A stretch of 64,000 bases of DNA from Streptomyces sp. VRA16 Mangrove soil (GTDB lineage: Bacteria > Actinomycetota > Actinomycetes > Streptomycetales > Streptomycetaceae): assembly GCF_017377775.1 (NCBI RefSeq), contig NZ_JAFVLN010000012.1, positions 62,001 to 126,000 on the forward strand, given 5' to 3'. How positions within the stretch are numbered: position 1 is the first letter of the stretch; the number at the start of each line of letters is the position of its first letter. The translations under genes and the position numbers were made by a program. The notes under the pieces were generated by a model. That model made no database searches. It was not told the DNA's origin and saw only the letters and a program-made list of their open reading frames with translations. This document shows positions 1-8,755 of the stretch, in pieces.

Positions 1-1
1 G

Positions 2-1318
2 GCCTCCGGGTCGGGCAAGACGACGGTGGCGACCGGTCTGATGGCGGCGTTCGCCGAGCGCGGGCTCGCCGTCTCCCCGCACAAGGTCGGGCCCGACTAC
101 ATCGACCCGGGCTACCACGCGCTCGCGACCGGCCGCCCCGGCCGCAACCTGGACGCGTACATGTGCGGTCCCGAGCTCGTCGCGCCACTGTTCGCGCACG
201 GTGCCGCGGGGTGCGAACTGGCCGTCGTGGAAGGCGTGATGGGGCTTTTCGACGGTGCTTCGGGAGAGGGCGAGCTGGCCTCCACCGCGCATGTCGCGAA
301 GCTGCTCAAGGCTCCCGTCGTGCTCGTCGTCGACGCCTCGTCGCAGTCCCGGTCGGTGGCGGCGCTGGTGCACGGTTTCGCGTCGTTCGACCCGCAGGTG
401 CGGCTCGCGGGCGTCATCCTCAACAAGGTCGGCTCCGACCGGCACGAGCAGTTGCTGCGCGAGGCACTGGAGGAGGTCGGCGTCCCCGTTCACGGGGCGC
501 TGCGCCGGACTCCTCAGGTGGCCACCCCGTCGCGGCACCTGGGGCTCGTCCCGGTCGCCGAGCGGAGCTCGGATGCGGTCGACTCGGTGCGGGCGGCCGC
601 GGCGATGGTGCGCGAGGGCTGCGATCTGGAGGGGCTGCTCGCGCTGGCGCGCACCGCTCCCCCGCTGGCGGTGACGGCGTGGAGCCCGCCGCCCGCGCAG
701 GCCGCTCCCGCCGCCCGTCCCGTGGTGGCCGTCGCGGGCGGCGCCGCCTTCACCTTCTCCTACGCCGAGCACACGGAACTCCTGCGGGCCGCGGGCGCCG
801 AAGTCGTCACCTTCGACCCGCTGCACGACGAGTCCCTCCCGGAGAACACGGCGGCGCTCGTCGTCGGCGGCGGCTTCCCCGAGGTCTACGCCCCCGAGCT
901 CGCCGCCAACGAACAGCTCCGCAAGGCCGTGGCCCAGCTCGCGCAGTCGGGCGCCCCGGTCGTCGCGGAGTGCGCGGGCCTGCTGTACCTGTCCCGCTCG
1001 CTCGACGGGAAGGCGATGTGCGGGGTCCTGGACGCCGACGCCCGGATGTCGGGGCGGCTGACGCTCGGCTACCGCGACGCGGTCGCCGTCAGCGACAGCG
1101 TGCTGGCCCCCGCGGGCGCCCGGATGCGCGGCCACGAGTTCCACCGCACGGTGATGGAGCCGGGCGCGGGCCCGGCCCCGGCGTGGGGCGTGCGGCTGCC
1201 CGAGCGGCGCGTCGAGGGCTTCGTGCAGCAGGGTGTGCACGCCAGCTATCTGCACACGCACTGGGCGGCGCGGCCGGACGTCGCGCGGCGCCTGGTGGAG
1301 CGGTGCGCGACGCCGTGA
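2..1318 (+). CDS. cobB: Cobyrinate a,c-diamide synthase (5' truncated by window edge)
   Basis: Amidates the a and c side chains of cobyrinic acid with glutamine and ATP during cobalamin synthesis. The reading frame is open from the first bases of the window, where a P-loop (GSGKTT) is followed by HKVGPDYIDPGYH and NLD, the CbiA/CobB ATPase signature, so only a few N-terminal residues are missing. The second half is a class I glutamine amidotransferase domain: GGGFPEVY, the nucleophile region VVAECAGLLYL, and a late HxxH-type region (HASYLHTH). About 439 codons are seen, close to full length. Cobalamin genes follow on the same strand after an intervening ZIP gene. The symbol cbiA would be equally valid. 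Confidence 0.93.
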   Translation, partial: ASGSGKTTVATGLMAAFAERGLAVSPHKVGPDYIDPGYHALATGRPGRNLDAYMCGPELVAPLFAHGAAGCELAVVEGVMGLFDGASGEGELASTAHVAKLLKAPVVLVVDASSQSRSVAALVHGFASFDPQVRLAGVILNKVGSDRHEQLLREALEEVGVPVHGALRRTPQVATPSRHLGLVPVAERSSDAVDSVRAAAAMVREGCDLEGLLALARTAPPLAVTAWSPPPAQAAPAARPVVAVAGGAAFTFSYAEHTELLRAAGAEVVTFDPLHDESLPENTAALVVGGGFPEVYAPELAANEQLRKAVAQLAQSGAPVVAECAGLLYLSRSLDGKAMCGVLDADARMSGRLTLGYRDAVAVSDSVLAPAGARMRGHEFHRTVMEPGAGPAPAWGVRLPERRVEGFVQQGVHASYLHTHWAARPDVARRLVERCATP

Positions 1319-1359
1319 GGTCAGGGTCCGGGGCCGGAGAGGGGTGCGCCAGCCGGCCC

Positions 1360-2091
1360 TCAGCCCGCGATGCCCACCACGAGCCAGATGAAGGCCGCGC
1401 CCGCGACCGTGCACGCCAGGGTGGAGCGGGCCGGGTGGTCGTGGTGGGCCTCGGGGAGGATCTCGGCGGCGGCGAGATACAGCAGCACGCCGCCGAAGAA
1501 GCCCAGATAACCGCCGAGCAATTGCTCCGGAATGGTGAAGAGCAGCGTCGACGCCGCGCCCACCACCGGGGCCACCGCGTCGGCGAACAGCATCATCAGC
1601 GCCTTGCGGCGGGCGTTCCCGTACAGGCTGGTGAGCGTGTACGTGTTGAAGCCGTCGGCGAAGTCGTGGGCGATCACGGCGAGCGCGACGGCGAGGCCCA
1701 TGCCGCCGCCCACCTGGAACGCGGCGCCGATCGCCATGCCGTCCATCAGGCTGTGCCCGACCATCGCGGAGGCGGCGGTGAGGCCGACCTCGGGAACCCG
1801 GCCGTTCGCGTGCTCATCGGCGCCGTGCGCGGCCTGACGCTGGGCGAGGAGGTGTTCCAGGATGTGCGCGCCGAGGAACCCGGCGACGAACAGCAGCAGC
1901 GCCGCGGGCACCCCGAAGACCGGGCCGCCCGCCGCTTCGAGGGCCTCGGGCAGCAGGTCGAGTCCGACCACGCCGAGCATGAGACCGCCCGCGAGACCGA
2001 GCACCAGATGGCGCCGGTCGGTGACCCGTTGCGCGGTCCAGCCGCCGATCAGGGTCATCAAGAAGGCGCCGAGCGCCACGAACACCGCCAT
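1360..2091 (-). CDS. ZIP family divalent metal transporter
   Basis: Integral membrane protein of 243 residues with about eight hydrophobic segments. The two ZIP metal-site helices are clear: HSLMDGMAIG in the middle and HDFADGFNTYT shortly after, giving His/Asp ligands expected for Zn or Fe uptake into the cytosol. A histidine-containing loop (AAHGADEHANG) precedes them, as in other ZIPs. It is divergent from the CobE-like gene, with only about 40 bases between the starts, and convergent with cobB. Its position between cobalamin genes invites a cobalt role, but nothing in the sequence proves the metal. Family assignment is firm; substrate is not. Confidence 0.88.
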   Translation of the reverse strand: MAVFVALGAFLMTLIGGWTAQRVTDRRHLVLGLAGGLMLGVVGLDLLPEALEAAGGPVFGVPAALLLFVAGFLGAHILEHLLAQRQAAHGADEHANGRVPEVGLTAASAMVGHSLMDGMAIGAAFQVGGGMGLAVALAVIAHDFADGFNTYTLTSLYGNARRKALMMLFADAVAPVVGAASTLLFTIPEQLLGGYLGFFGGVLLYLAAAEILPEAHHDHPARSTLACTVAGAAFIWLVVGIAG

Positions 2092-2130
2092 AAGCCCTTG
2101 CTAACTCATCCAACCCCCGCGTCGCACATC

Positions 2131-2523
2131 ATGACCTGTGCGCCCGAGCGTGTCGTCGCCGGGGTCGGCGCACGGGCCGGAGCCGTGGCGGAGGAGGTGC
2201 TCGCGCTCGTCCAGGAGGTGCTCGCCGAGGCCGGAGTCCTCGCGTCGGCGCTCGCCGCGCTCGCGACCGTCGACGCGAAGGGGCGGGAGCCGGGTCTGGT
2301 GCGGGCCGCCGAGGTGCTCGGGGTGCCGCTCGTGACGTATCCGGCGGCGCGGCTCGCCGCCGTGCCGGTGCCGCATCCCTCGGAGGGGGTGCGCGGCGCC
2401 GTCGGCACCCCGTCCGTCGCCGAGGCCGCCGCGCTCGTCGGCGGGGGCGCACTGCTCGTGCCCAAGCGGGGGGCGGGCGGCCGGGGCGGACGCGTCACGT
2501 GCGCGCTGGCCCGCACCGGGTGA
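2131..2523 (+). CDS. cobE: CobE / CbiG C-terminal domain cobalamin biosynthesis protein
   Basis: Short protein of 130 residues matching the C-terminal domain of CbiG (CobE in the aerobic pathway), used around the precorrin-5 ring-contraction steps. Hallmarks seen are VGARAGA near the N-terminus, a VDAKGREPGL loop, the VPVPHPSEGV segment, GTPSVAEAAAL, and LLVPKRGAGG before VTCALAR. The ATG at 2131 is chosen because the family begins within a few residues of its VxGVGxR motif; the frame is open far upstream but those residues lack family character. It is divergent from the ZIP gene and sits upstream of the cobC-like gene across a repeat-filled spacer. Confidence 0.82.
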   Translation: MTCAPERVVAGVGARAGAVAEEVLALVQEVLAEAGVLASALAALATVDAKGREPGLVRAAEVLGVPLVTYPAARLAAVPVPHPSEGVRGAVGTPSVAEAAALVGGGALLVPKRGAGGRGGRVTCALARTG

Positions 2524-2553
2524 CCGCCCGGCCCTTCTCCGTCGTTTCGCCGT

Positions 2554-2785
2554 CGTTCGCCCGCCTGTACCGGGTGACCGATCCCCCGTCCCTCATCGTT
2601 CGCCCGCCTGTACCGGGTGACCGATCCCCCGTCCCTCATCGTTCGCCCGCCCGTCCCGAGCGACCGCCCCCCGTCCCTCATCGTTCGCCCACCCATCCCG
2701 AGCGACCGACCCCCGTCCCTCATCGTTCGCCCACCCATCCCGAGCGACCGACCCCCCCCGTCCCTCATCCTTCGTCCGTCCATCC
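2554..2785 (+). repeat. Tandem repeat, about 5.5 copies of 42-46 bp, upstream of cobC
   Basis: The motif CGTTCGCCCxCC recurs at 2554, 2597, 2640, 2682 and 2724, with a degenerate last copy at 2770, giving periods of 43, 43, 42, 42 and 46. Each unit also carries CCGTCCCTCATC. The varying period breaks any constant frame, and a good ribosome site and GTG lie just after the array, so it is most simply an intergenic repeat. The first two units (TGTACCGGGTGACC) differ from later ones (CATCCCGAGCGACC), so the array has diverged or was converted in blocks. Confidence 0.85.
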
Positions 2786-2804
2786 CCACCTGAGGAGCCC
2801 GTCC

Positions 2805-4268
2805 GTGCACACCCCTCCCCCGGCCCTGCTCGCCGCCCTGGAGCGGCGGCTCGACGATGTCCTGGGCGGCGGTGCCCGTTCCCCGGGCGACCGGGCCGAC
2901 GTGACGGTGCTGCTCGTCGGGCACGGCTCGGGGGATCCGGTCGCGAACGCCGAACTCGTCGCCGCCGCACGGCTGTTGTGGGAAGGCAGCGGATGCGCCG
3001 CGGTGGAGACCGCGTTCGTGTCGGGGGCCGCGCCCGATGTGCCGGCGGGGCTCGGCCGGTGCGCGGCGCTCGGGGCGCGGCGCGTCGTCCTGCTGCCGTA
3101 CGACGCGTCGGTGGCGGCCCGCTGCCGGTCACAGGCCGAGGGCTGGAACGCCGCGCATCCCGAGGTGACCGTGGTGCGGGCGGAGTGCGCGCGGGAGCCG
3201 GACGGCGGCGCCGACGGGCCCGATCTGCGCCATCACGGGGACGCCGAGGTCCGCGACGACGGCGAGAAGCTGACGGATCTCGCGGTGAACGTCCGTACCG
3301 GGACGCCGCCGCGCTGGCTGCGCGAGCACATCGCCGGTTCGCTGGAGGGGCTCGCCGCGTACCCGGACGGGCGGTCGGCGCGGGCCGCCGTGGCCGCGCG
3401 GCACGGGCTGCCGGTGGACCGGGTGCTGCTGACGTCGGGCGCCGCCGAGGCGTTCGTGCTGCTCGCGCGGGCGCTCCGGGTGCGGCGGCCGGTCGTGGTG
3501 CATCCGCAGTTCACCGAGCCGGAGGCGGCCCTGGAGGACGCCGGGCACGCGGTGCGCCGGGTGCTGCTGCGGGACGGCGCGGAGGGGGACGCGTTCCGGC
3601 TCGATCCTGCGCTGGTGCCGGACGACGCGGATCTGGTGGTCGTCGGCAATCCGACCAATCCGACGTCCGTGCTGCACCCGGCCGAGACCGTGGCGCGGCT
3701 CGCGCGGCCCGGCCGGGTGCTCGTCGTGGACGAGGCGTTCATGGACGCCGTGCCGGGTGAGCGGGAGTCCCTCGCGGGGCGGACCGATGTGCCGGGGCTC
3801 GTGGTGCTGCGCAGCCTGACGAAGACGTGGGGGCTCGCCGGTCTGCGGATCGGGTACGTGCTGGCCGAGCCGGAGATCGTGGCGGCGCTGGAGCGGGCGC
3901 AGCCGCTGTGGCCGGTGTCGTCGCCGGCGCTGGTCGCGGCCGAGGCGTGCGTGTCGGAGCGCGGGGTCGCGGAGGCGGCGGCCGCGGCGCGGGTCGTCGC
4001 CGGTGACCGGGCCCATCTGGTGGGGCTGCTCGGGGAGTTGGCCGGGTACGGAGTGCGGGTGGCCGGGCCCGCGGAGGGGCCGTTCCTGCTGGTGCGGGTG
4101 CCGGATGCGGGGGTGGTGCGGGAGCGGCTGCGGGGGGCCGGGTTCGCGGTGCGGCGCGGGGACACGTTCCCGGGGCTCGGGGCGGACTGGGTACGGGTCG
4201 CCGTGCGGGACCAGGCCACCGGGGCGGCGTTCGTCGCCGCGCTGCGGGAGGTTCTCGCCGCCGGGTGA
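2805..4268 (+). CDS. cobC: CobC-type PLP enzyme with N-terminal CbiX-like domain
   Basis: Predicted 487-residue fusion. Residues ~30-110 resemble a CbiX/sirohydrochlorin chelatase half (LLVGHGSGDP, then RRVVLLPY). Residues ~150-487 form a class I/II aminotransferase fold like L-threonine-O-3-phosphate decarboxylase: AYPDGRSARAAVA, LTSGAAEAF, VVGNPTNPTSV, VDEAFMD and the PLP lysine in RSLTKTWGLAGLRIGY. This is the layout of the mycobacterial Rv2231c-type CobC, which supplies aminopropanol phosphate for the nucleotide loop. The GTG at 2805 has GAGGAG at 2792-2797, seven bases upstream, and was preferred over the longer frame that would run through the tandem repeat. Whether the CbiX part is catalytic is uncertain. 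Confidence 0.88.
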   Translation: MHTPPPALLAALERRLDDVLGGGARSPGDRADVTVLLVGHGSGDPVANAELVAAARLLWEGSGCAAVETAFVSGAAPDVPAGLGRCAALGARRVVLLPYDASVAARCRSQAEGWNAAHPEVTVVRAECAREPDGGADGPDLRHHGDAEVRDDGEKLTDLAVNVRTGTPPRWLREHIAGSLEGLAAYPDGRSARAAVAARHGLPVDRVLLTSGAAEAFVLLARALRVRRPVVVHPQFTEPEAALEDAGHAVRRVLLRDGAEGDAFRLDPALVPDDADLVVVGNPTNPTSVLHPAETVARLARPGRVLVVDEAFMDAVPGERESLAGRTDVPGLVVLRSLTKTWGLAGLRIGYVLAEPEIVAALERAQPLWPVSSPALVAAEACVSERGVAEAAAAARVVAGDRAHLVGLLGELAGYGVRVAGPAEGPFLLVRVPDAGVVRERLRGAGFAVRRGDTFPGLGADWVRVAVRDQATGAAFVAALREVLAAG

Positions 4269-4270
4269 GC

Positions 4271-4310
4271 GGGGCGGGGTTCGCGTTCCGAGGAGTCGCC
4301 CCCGCCCCCT
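4271..4310. terminator. Possible terminator between cobC and globin gene
   Basis: GGGGCGGGG at 4271-4279 pairs exactly with CCCCGCCCC at 4300-4308 across a 20-base loop, followed by CTTTA. It sits between two convergent genes, where a bidirectional terminator is expected. The long loop and weak T-tract keep confidence moderate. Confidence 0.45.
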
Positions 4311-4322
4311 TTACGGGGCTTT

Positions 4323-4688
4323 TTACGGGGCTTTCACTACCTGGTCCTTGAGCGGTGCCAGGTGGGTCGCGATCACCGTGATCAGGTCGTCCCCCACCCC
4401 CGCCTCCTTCAGGGACTGCGCCAGGTGGCCCACCACTTTGTCGAAGTCCTCGCCGGTCAGCGCCAGTTGAGCGTGCGCCTCCGACAGAGGGCGGCCCCGG
4501 TACGCCTCGGGGCCGCCCAGGGCCGCCGCTATGAAGGTCCGCTGGTGGGCCTTCAGGGCGGGCAGGTCGGTGGTGCGGAAGTGGGGAGCCAGCTGATCGT
4601 CGGCCAGGACCTTTGCGTAGAAGAGGTCGACCACGGCCGCCACCGCGGGGGCGCCACCCACTGCTTCGTAGACACTCGAGTCACTCAT
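4323..4688 (-). CDS. Group I truncated haemoglobin
   Basis: Single-domain globin of 121 residues, the length of a 2-on-2 group I truncated haemoglobin. It starts SVYEAVGG, has DLFYAKV (tyrosine 24 at the B10 ligand-stabilising position), the distal region LKAHQRTF, then ALGGPEAYRGR and the proximal histidine in EAHAQLALT (His72), ending in a DFDKVVGHL helix. Such proteins bind O2/NO and are linked to nitric oxide detoxification. The ATG at 4688 is preferred because an upstream ATG (4718) would add ten residues outside the family. It is a separate small gene, convergent with cobC. Confidence 0.9.
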   Translation of the reverse strand: MSDSSVYEAVGGAPAVAAVVDLFYAKVLADDQLAPHFRTTDLPALKAHQRTFIAAALGGPEAYRGRPLSEAHAQLALTGEDFDKVVGHLAQSLKEAGVGDDLITVIATHLAPLKDQVVKAP

Positions 4689-4714
4689 GCACTCGAACGT
4701 ATCTACGGAACCAG

Positions 4715-5686
4715 TCATTCAGAACGGCTCCTGCGCGCCATCGCCACGCCGCCGGCGCCCGCGAGCAGCAGGGCGATCGCGCCACCCGCGATGTACGGGG
4801 TGAGCGAGCTGCCGCCGGTCTCCGCGAGGTCGGCCTTCGGGGCCGCCTTCGTGTCGCCGGCCGGGGCGGCCGAGGTCGCCGGTTCGGCCTCCTTGACCGG
4901 TTTGTCCGCCGTGCCGCCCTGCGGTTTCGGGTCCTCGGCGGGGGCCGCCTTCGGGGCCTCGCAGGTGGCGCCCGCCAGGGTGACCTCGCCGTTGACCTCC
5001 GCCACGTTCAGCTTCAGCGGGTTGACCGAGACCTTGAGCCGGAGCGCCGCGGCCGCCGCGGTCGTGGAGGTGGTCGAGGTGTCGGAGAGCGCGAGGGAGA
5101 CCTCGCCGACGCCCGGGACCTCGACGCGGGTCGTGCCGCCCGTCGTCAGCGTGATCTTCTTGCCGAGGACGGTGACGGAGCCCAGCAGGTTCGACTCGGC
5201 GACCGGCTTGTGGCCCGCCTCGCACGTCGCCTTGGAGGTGACCTGGTCGACCTCGACGAGGGAGAGCAGCGGCAGCCCGGGGACGTGGACCTTGGCGTGG
5301 ACGAGCTGGGTGAAGCCCTCCGCCTTCTTGTCGTCGACGGTCGCCTTCGCCTTGGCCACGTCGGCGCGCAGCACGCTGAACGGCTGCCCGCGGTCGACGC
5401 CGTCGAGGGTGGCGGTGAGCGCGGTCTTCTCCGCGCTCGCGGGGGCCTGCACCTCGTTCAGCGCGACCTTCAGCGGGACGTTGACCGTCTTGTTGAGGAG
5501 CGAGACGTCCAGGCCCGTGCGCAGGACGACGGCACTGGCCCGGCCGCCGTGGTCGCCGGTGGCCGCCGCCGGGACCGCCGTCGCGAGCACGGCGGGTCCG
5601 GCGGCGAGGACAGCGGCGGTGGCCGTCGCGGCGGCACGGTGGGCTCGGCGGGCTCGTCGGGCCGCGGTGTAGCTGGTGCTGGACAT
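4715..5686 (-). CDS. SCO1860-type secreted protein with LAETG sortase signal
   Basis: Predicted cell-wall protein of 323 residues. An N-terminal signal peptide (basic stretch, Ala-rich core, cut after VPAAA) is followed by a beta-rich body with repeated short strands such as KVNVPLKVALNE-like segments, a Pro/Ala/Lys linker, and a C-terminal sorting signal: LAETGG, a hydrophobic helix and ARRSRSE. LAETG is the usual substrate motif of Streptomyces class E sortases, so covalent surface attachment is expected. It matches the SCO1860 family of LAETGG-anchored proteins, whose function is unknown to me. Its stop lies just beyond the globin start, on the same strand. Confidence 0.85.
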   Translation of the reverse strand: MSSTSYTAARRARRAHRAAATATAAVLAAGPAVLATAVPAAATGDHGGRASAVVLRTGLDVSLLNKTVNVPLKVALNEVQAPASAEKTALTATLDGVDRGQPFSVLRADVAKAKATVDDKKAEGFTQLVHAKVHVPGLPLLSLVEVDQVTSKATCEAGHKPVAESNLLGSVTVLGKKITLTTGGTTRVEVPGVGEVSLALSDTSTTSTTAAAAALRLKVSVNPLKLNVAEVNGEVTLAGATCEAPKAAPAEDPKPQGGTADKPVKEAEPATSAAPAGDTKAAPKADLAETGGSSLTPYIAGGAIALLLAGAGGVAMARRSRSE

Positions 5687-6063
5687 GCTGGTGGGACCCC
5701 CAGGGTCGGGACAGACAAGAGAAACGGGACGTGTGCCGGTGCGGCCGAGCGCCATGGGGACATCGCGCACGGCTCCGCCGACGGTTCCGGCGGGATGCCG
5801 ATCACCGTTGCCGACGAGGGAATCTTTACGCACTGAGAGTGAACAGGCGGCAACCAGGCGTGAGTTCACCCCAAAGTGGGGTTTCCGCGCATTTCTTCGA
5901 ATCCTCTGCCGCTGTTCTTCCCTGACGCCCCACTTGTCGCCCGCGCGCCCCCAACCCGCCGGTTGACAGCGCGGGCGCGGCCAAGTTGTGTGCAACGAGC
6001 AGCCTGATCGGCAGGTCACGCTGCGTGTCAACTGCCGTCCGGAATCGGGGAGTCACGCGTTCC
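5687..6063. other. 377-bp divergent intergenic region
   Basis: Separates the LAETG protein (minus) from the sulfatase (plus). On the plus strand a TTGACA box at 5963-5968 has a TTGTGT box 17 bases later (5986-5991), a possible sulfatase promoter with a poor -10. The stretch 5850-5930 is less GC-rich than its surroundings. I see no gene, and no strong inverted repeat. Confidence 0.4.
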
Positions 6064-7494
6064 ATGCCGCGCAACGTCGTACTGATCACCGCCGACCAAT
6101 GGCGCGGCGACTGCCTCTCCGGCGCCGGGCACCCTGTCGTCCGTACTCCCTATCTGGACCAACTCGCGGGCCGTGGTGCCCGGTTCGAGCGCGCGTACTC
6201 GGCGGTGCCCTCCTGCATCCCGGCGCGGGCCGCGCTGCACACGGGCCTCGCGCAGACCTCGCACGGCCGCACCGGGTACCGGGACGGGGTGCCGTGGGAG
6301 TACCCGGTGACGCTGGCGGGCGAGTTCGGGCGGCACGGGTACCAGACGCGGGCGATCGGCAAGCTGCACGCGTACCCGGAGCGCAACCGCATCGGATTCG
6401 ACGAAGTCACCCTGCACGACGGGTACTTGCACGTCGCCCGCGACCGGCGCACGGATCCCCGTTTCCACGACGACTACGCGGCCTGGCTGGAGCGGCAGCC
6501 GGGCGGCGGCGACTACACGGACCACGGGCTCGACTGCAACAGCGTGGTGGCGCGGCCGTGGGACCGGGCCGAGCGGCTGCACCCGACGAACTGGGTGGTG
6601 AGCGAGGCCGTCGACTTCCTCTACCGGCGCGACCCGACGGCCCCCTTCCTCCTGCACCTCTCCTTCCACCGCCCGCATCCGCCGTACGACCCGCCGGCCT
6701 GGGCCTTCGAGCAGTACCTGGACGCGCCCGCCCACGAGCCGGCCGTCGGCGACTGGGCGGACGCCCTGGAAGGCTGGCGGGACGACACGCGCGCCGACGC
6801 CAACTACGCCTCGTACGACGCCCGTACGGTGCATCGCGCGCGGGCCGGCTACTACGGCCACATGTCCCACATCGACCAGCAGATCAACCGGTTCGTGCAG
6901 GCGCTCGGCGAGTTCGGGCTCGCCGACGACACCTGGATCTGCTTCACCTCGGACCACGGCGAGATGCTCGGGGAGCACCGGCTGTGGCGGAAGGCGTATC
7001 CGTACGAGGGATCGGCCCGGGTCCCGCTGATCCTGACAGGCCCGCGCGGCGCGCTGCCCGGCGGCACGGTGGTGGGCCCGGACACGGTGGCCGAACTCCG
7101 GGACGTGCTGCCGACGCTGCTGGAGTGCGCGGGCCTCCCGGTGCCGGGTGGGCTCGACGGGCACAGCCTCCTCCCGGCGGCCCGCGGCGGCCGGCTCCCG
7201 CGCCCCCGGCCGTACCTGCACGGCGAGCACGTGCTGTTCGGTGAGTCGATGCACTGGCTGACGGACGGCCGGGCGAAGTACATCTGGTTCTCGGGCGCGG
7301 GCCGCGAGCAGCTCTTCGACCTCGACGCCGACCCGCGGGAGCTGCACGACCTGGCACCGGAGGCCCCCAAGGACGTCATCGCGTGGCGGGAACGGCTCGT
7401 CGCCGAGCTGGCGGGGCGGCCGGAGGGCTACGTCGCGGACGGCGTACTCGTCACCGGGCGGGCGCCCCTGGACACGTTGCCGGGCGGTCGGTGA
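6064..7494 (+). CDS. Type I sulfatase (arylsulfatase/choline-sulfatase-like)
   Basis: Hydrolase of 476 residues in the alkaline phosphatase superfamily. It has the sulfatase N-terminal metal site (LITADQWRGDCLS), the formylglycine motif CIPAR with Cys51 as the residue to be oxidised, and the distal metal motif TSDHGEMLGEH followed by the conserved Lys/Glu stretch and VPLILTGP. The C-terminal part has the usual LFDLDADPRELHDLA block. No signal peptide is visible, so it is probably cytosolic and acts on a small sulfate ester. The ATG at 6064 directly precedes the first conserved strand. A cognate formylglycine-generating enzyme is not in this window. Confidence 0.9.
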   Translation: MPRNVVLITADQWRGDCLSGAGHPVVRTPYLDQLAGRGARFERAYSAVPSCIPARAALHTGLAQTSHGRTGYRDGVPWEYPVTLAGEFGRHGYQTRAIGKLHAYPERNRIGFDEVTLHDGYLHVARDRRTDPRFHDDYAAWLERQPGGGDYTDHGLDCNSVVARPWDRAERLHPTNWVVSEAVDFLYRRDPTAPFLLHLSFHRPHPPYDPPAWAFEQYLDAPAHEPAVGDWADALEGWRDDTRADANYASYDARTVHRARAGYYGHMSHIDQQINRFVQALGEFGLADDTWICFTSDHGEMLGEHRLWRKAYPYEGSARVPLILTGPRGALPGGTVVGPDTVAELRDVLPTLLECAGLPVPGGLDGHSLLPAARGGRLPRPRPYLHGEHVLFGESMHWLTDGRAKYIWFSGAGREQLFDLDADPRELHDLAPEAPKDVIAWRERLVAELAGRPEGYVADGVLVTGRAPLDTLPGGR

Positions 7495-7583
7495 CGGCGG
7501 CCTCGGCTGCGGGGTGCGGATGCGCTGCCGGGTGCGGGCCGGTGGTCCCGCTGCGCGCAGCGCATGCCTTCGGACGCCCCCGC

Positions 7584-8678
7584 CTACCCCACCACCCGCC
7601 CCCGCAACACGATCCGCCGCGGAGCGCCCAGCACCGCCACATCGGCCCGCGGATCCGCCCCGTAGACGACGAGGTCCGCCGGGGCGCCCTCCTCCAGGCC
7701 GGGGCGGCCGAGCCACTCGCGGGCGGCCCAGGCCGTCGCCGAGAGCGCCTCGACCGGCGGGATCCCGGCGCGGACCAGCTCCGCGACCTCCCCCGCCACC
7801 AGGCCGTGCGCCAGGGCGCCGCCCGCGTCCGTGCCGACGAACACCGGGATCCCGGCGTCGTAGGCGGAGCGCACCGTGTCGTAGCGGCGCTCGTACAGCC
7901 GGCGCATATGGGCCGACCAGCGGGGGAACTTCTGCTCGCCGCCCGCCGCCAGGTCCGGGAACGTGGCGATGTTGACCAGGGTCGGCACGATCGCGACGCC
8001 GCGTTCGGCGAAGAGCGGGATCAGGTCGTCGGTGAGGCCCGTCGCGTGCTCGACGCAGTCGATGCCCGCCTCGACCAGGTCCCGGAGGGAGTCGGCGGCG
8101 AAGCAGTGGGCCGTGACGCGGGCGCCCAGGCGGTGCGCCTCGGCGATCGCCGCCTCGACCGGTTCGCGCGGCCAGCACGCGCCCAGGTCGCCGGTGGAGC
8201 GGTCGATCCAGTCGCCCACCAGCTTGACCCAGCCGTCGCCGCGCCGGGCCTCCTGGGCGACGTACGCGACGAGGTCCTCGGGCTCGATCTCGTGCGCGTA
8301 GTTGCGGATGTAGCGGCGGGTGCGGGCGATGTGGCGGCCGGCCCGGATGATGCGGGGCAGGTCCTCGCGGTCGTCGATCCAGCGGGTGTCGGACGGGGAG
8401 CCGGCGTCGCGCAGCAGCAGCGTGCCCGCGTCGCGGTCGGTCAGCGCCTGCTTCTCCGCGGTCTCGGCGGGGACCGGGCCGTGGGTGTCCAGGCCCACGT
8501 GACAGTGCGCGTCCACCAGGCCGGGGAGCACCCAGCCGTCGACCGTGGTCACGTCCGTGCCCGGGGCGGCCGGGCGGTCGTAGGTGATGCGGCCGTCCAC
8601 CACCCACAGTTCGTCGCGTACGTCGTCGGGTCCGGCCAGGACCCGGCCCTTCACGTGCAGCACCCCTCGCTCACTCAT
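7584..8678 (-). CDS. Amidohydrolase family protein
   Basis: Metal-dependent hydrolase of 364 residues with the composite beta-sandwich plus TIM barrel of imidazolonepropionase/prolidase-type amidohydrolases. Seen are VLPGLVDAHCH (His58 and His60, first metal site), GDGWVKLVGDW (possible carboxylated lysine), HCFAADSLRDLVEAGIDCVEHAT (metal histidines) and FVGTDAGGALAHG (catalytic Asp). The C-terminus completes the sandwich with ADLVVYGADPR. Substrate cannot be told from sequence. It is convergent with the sulfatase and divergent from the class V aminotransferase, with about 77 bases between their starts. Confidence 0.85.
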   Translation of the reverse strand: MSERGVLHVKGRVLAGPDDVRDELWVVDGRITYDRPAAPGTDVTTVDGWVLPGLVDAHCHVGLDTHGPVPAETAEKQALTDRDAGTLLLRDAGSPSDTRWIDDREDLPRIIRAGRHIARTRRYIRNYAHEIEPEDLVAYVAQEARRGDGWVKLVGDWIDRSTGDLGACWPREPVEAAIAEAHRLGARVTAHCFAADSLRDLVEAGIDCVEHATGLTDDLIPLFAERGVAIVPTLVNIATFPDLAAGGEQKFPRWSAHMRRLYERRYDTVRSAYDAGIPVFVGTDAGGALAHGLVAGEVAELVRAGIPPVEALSATAWAAREWLGRPGLEEGAPADLVVYGADPRADVAVLGAPRRIVLRGRVVG

Positions 8679-8755
8679 GCGCGAAGCCTATGAGGGCGGT
8701 GGGTACGCTCGTCATCGGCATCCCGTCCGAACCCGTGAGCGAAGAGAGCACCACC

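Noticed and set aside
2499..2804. Extended N-terminus of the CobC protein through the tandem repeat
   Set aside because: Repeat periods of 43 and 46 do not keep one peptide pattern, and GAGGAG with GTG at 2805 gives a far better start.
1319..2805. Cobalamin riboswitch near the cobalamin genes
   Set aside because: The spacers are too short or repeat-filled and no B12-box-like sequence was found.
5890..5905. TTCGAATCC word resembling a tRNA T-arm
   Set aside because: No acceptor, D-arm or anticodon stem can be paired around it.
6028..8607. Long minus-strand frame over the sulfatase and amidohydrolase genes
   Set aside because: Shadow frame of the sulfatase (plus) and of another frame of the amidohydrolase; Arg/Pro/Gly-rich with no domain.
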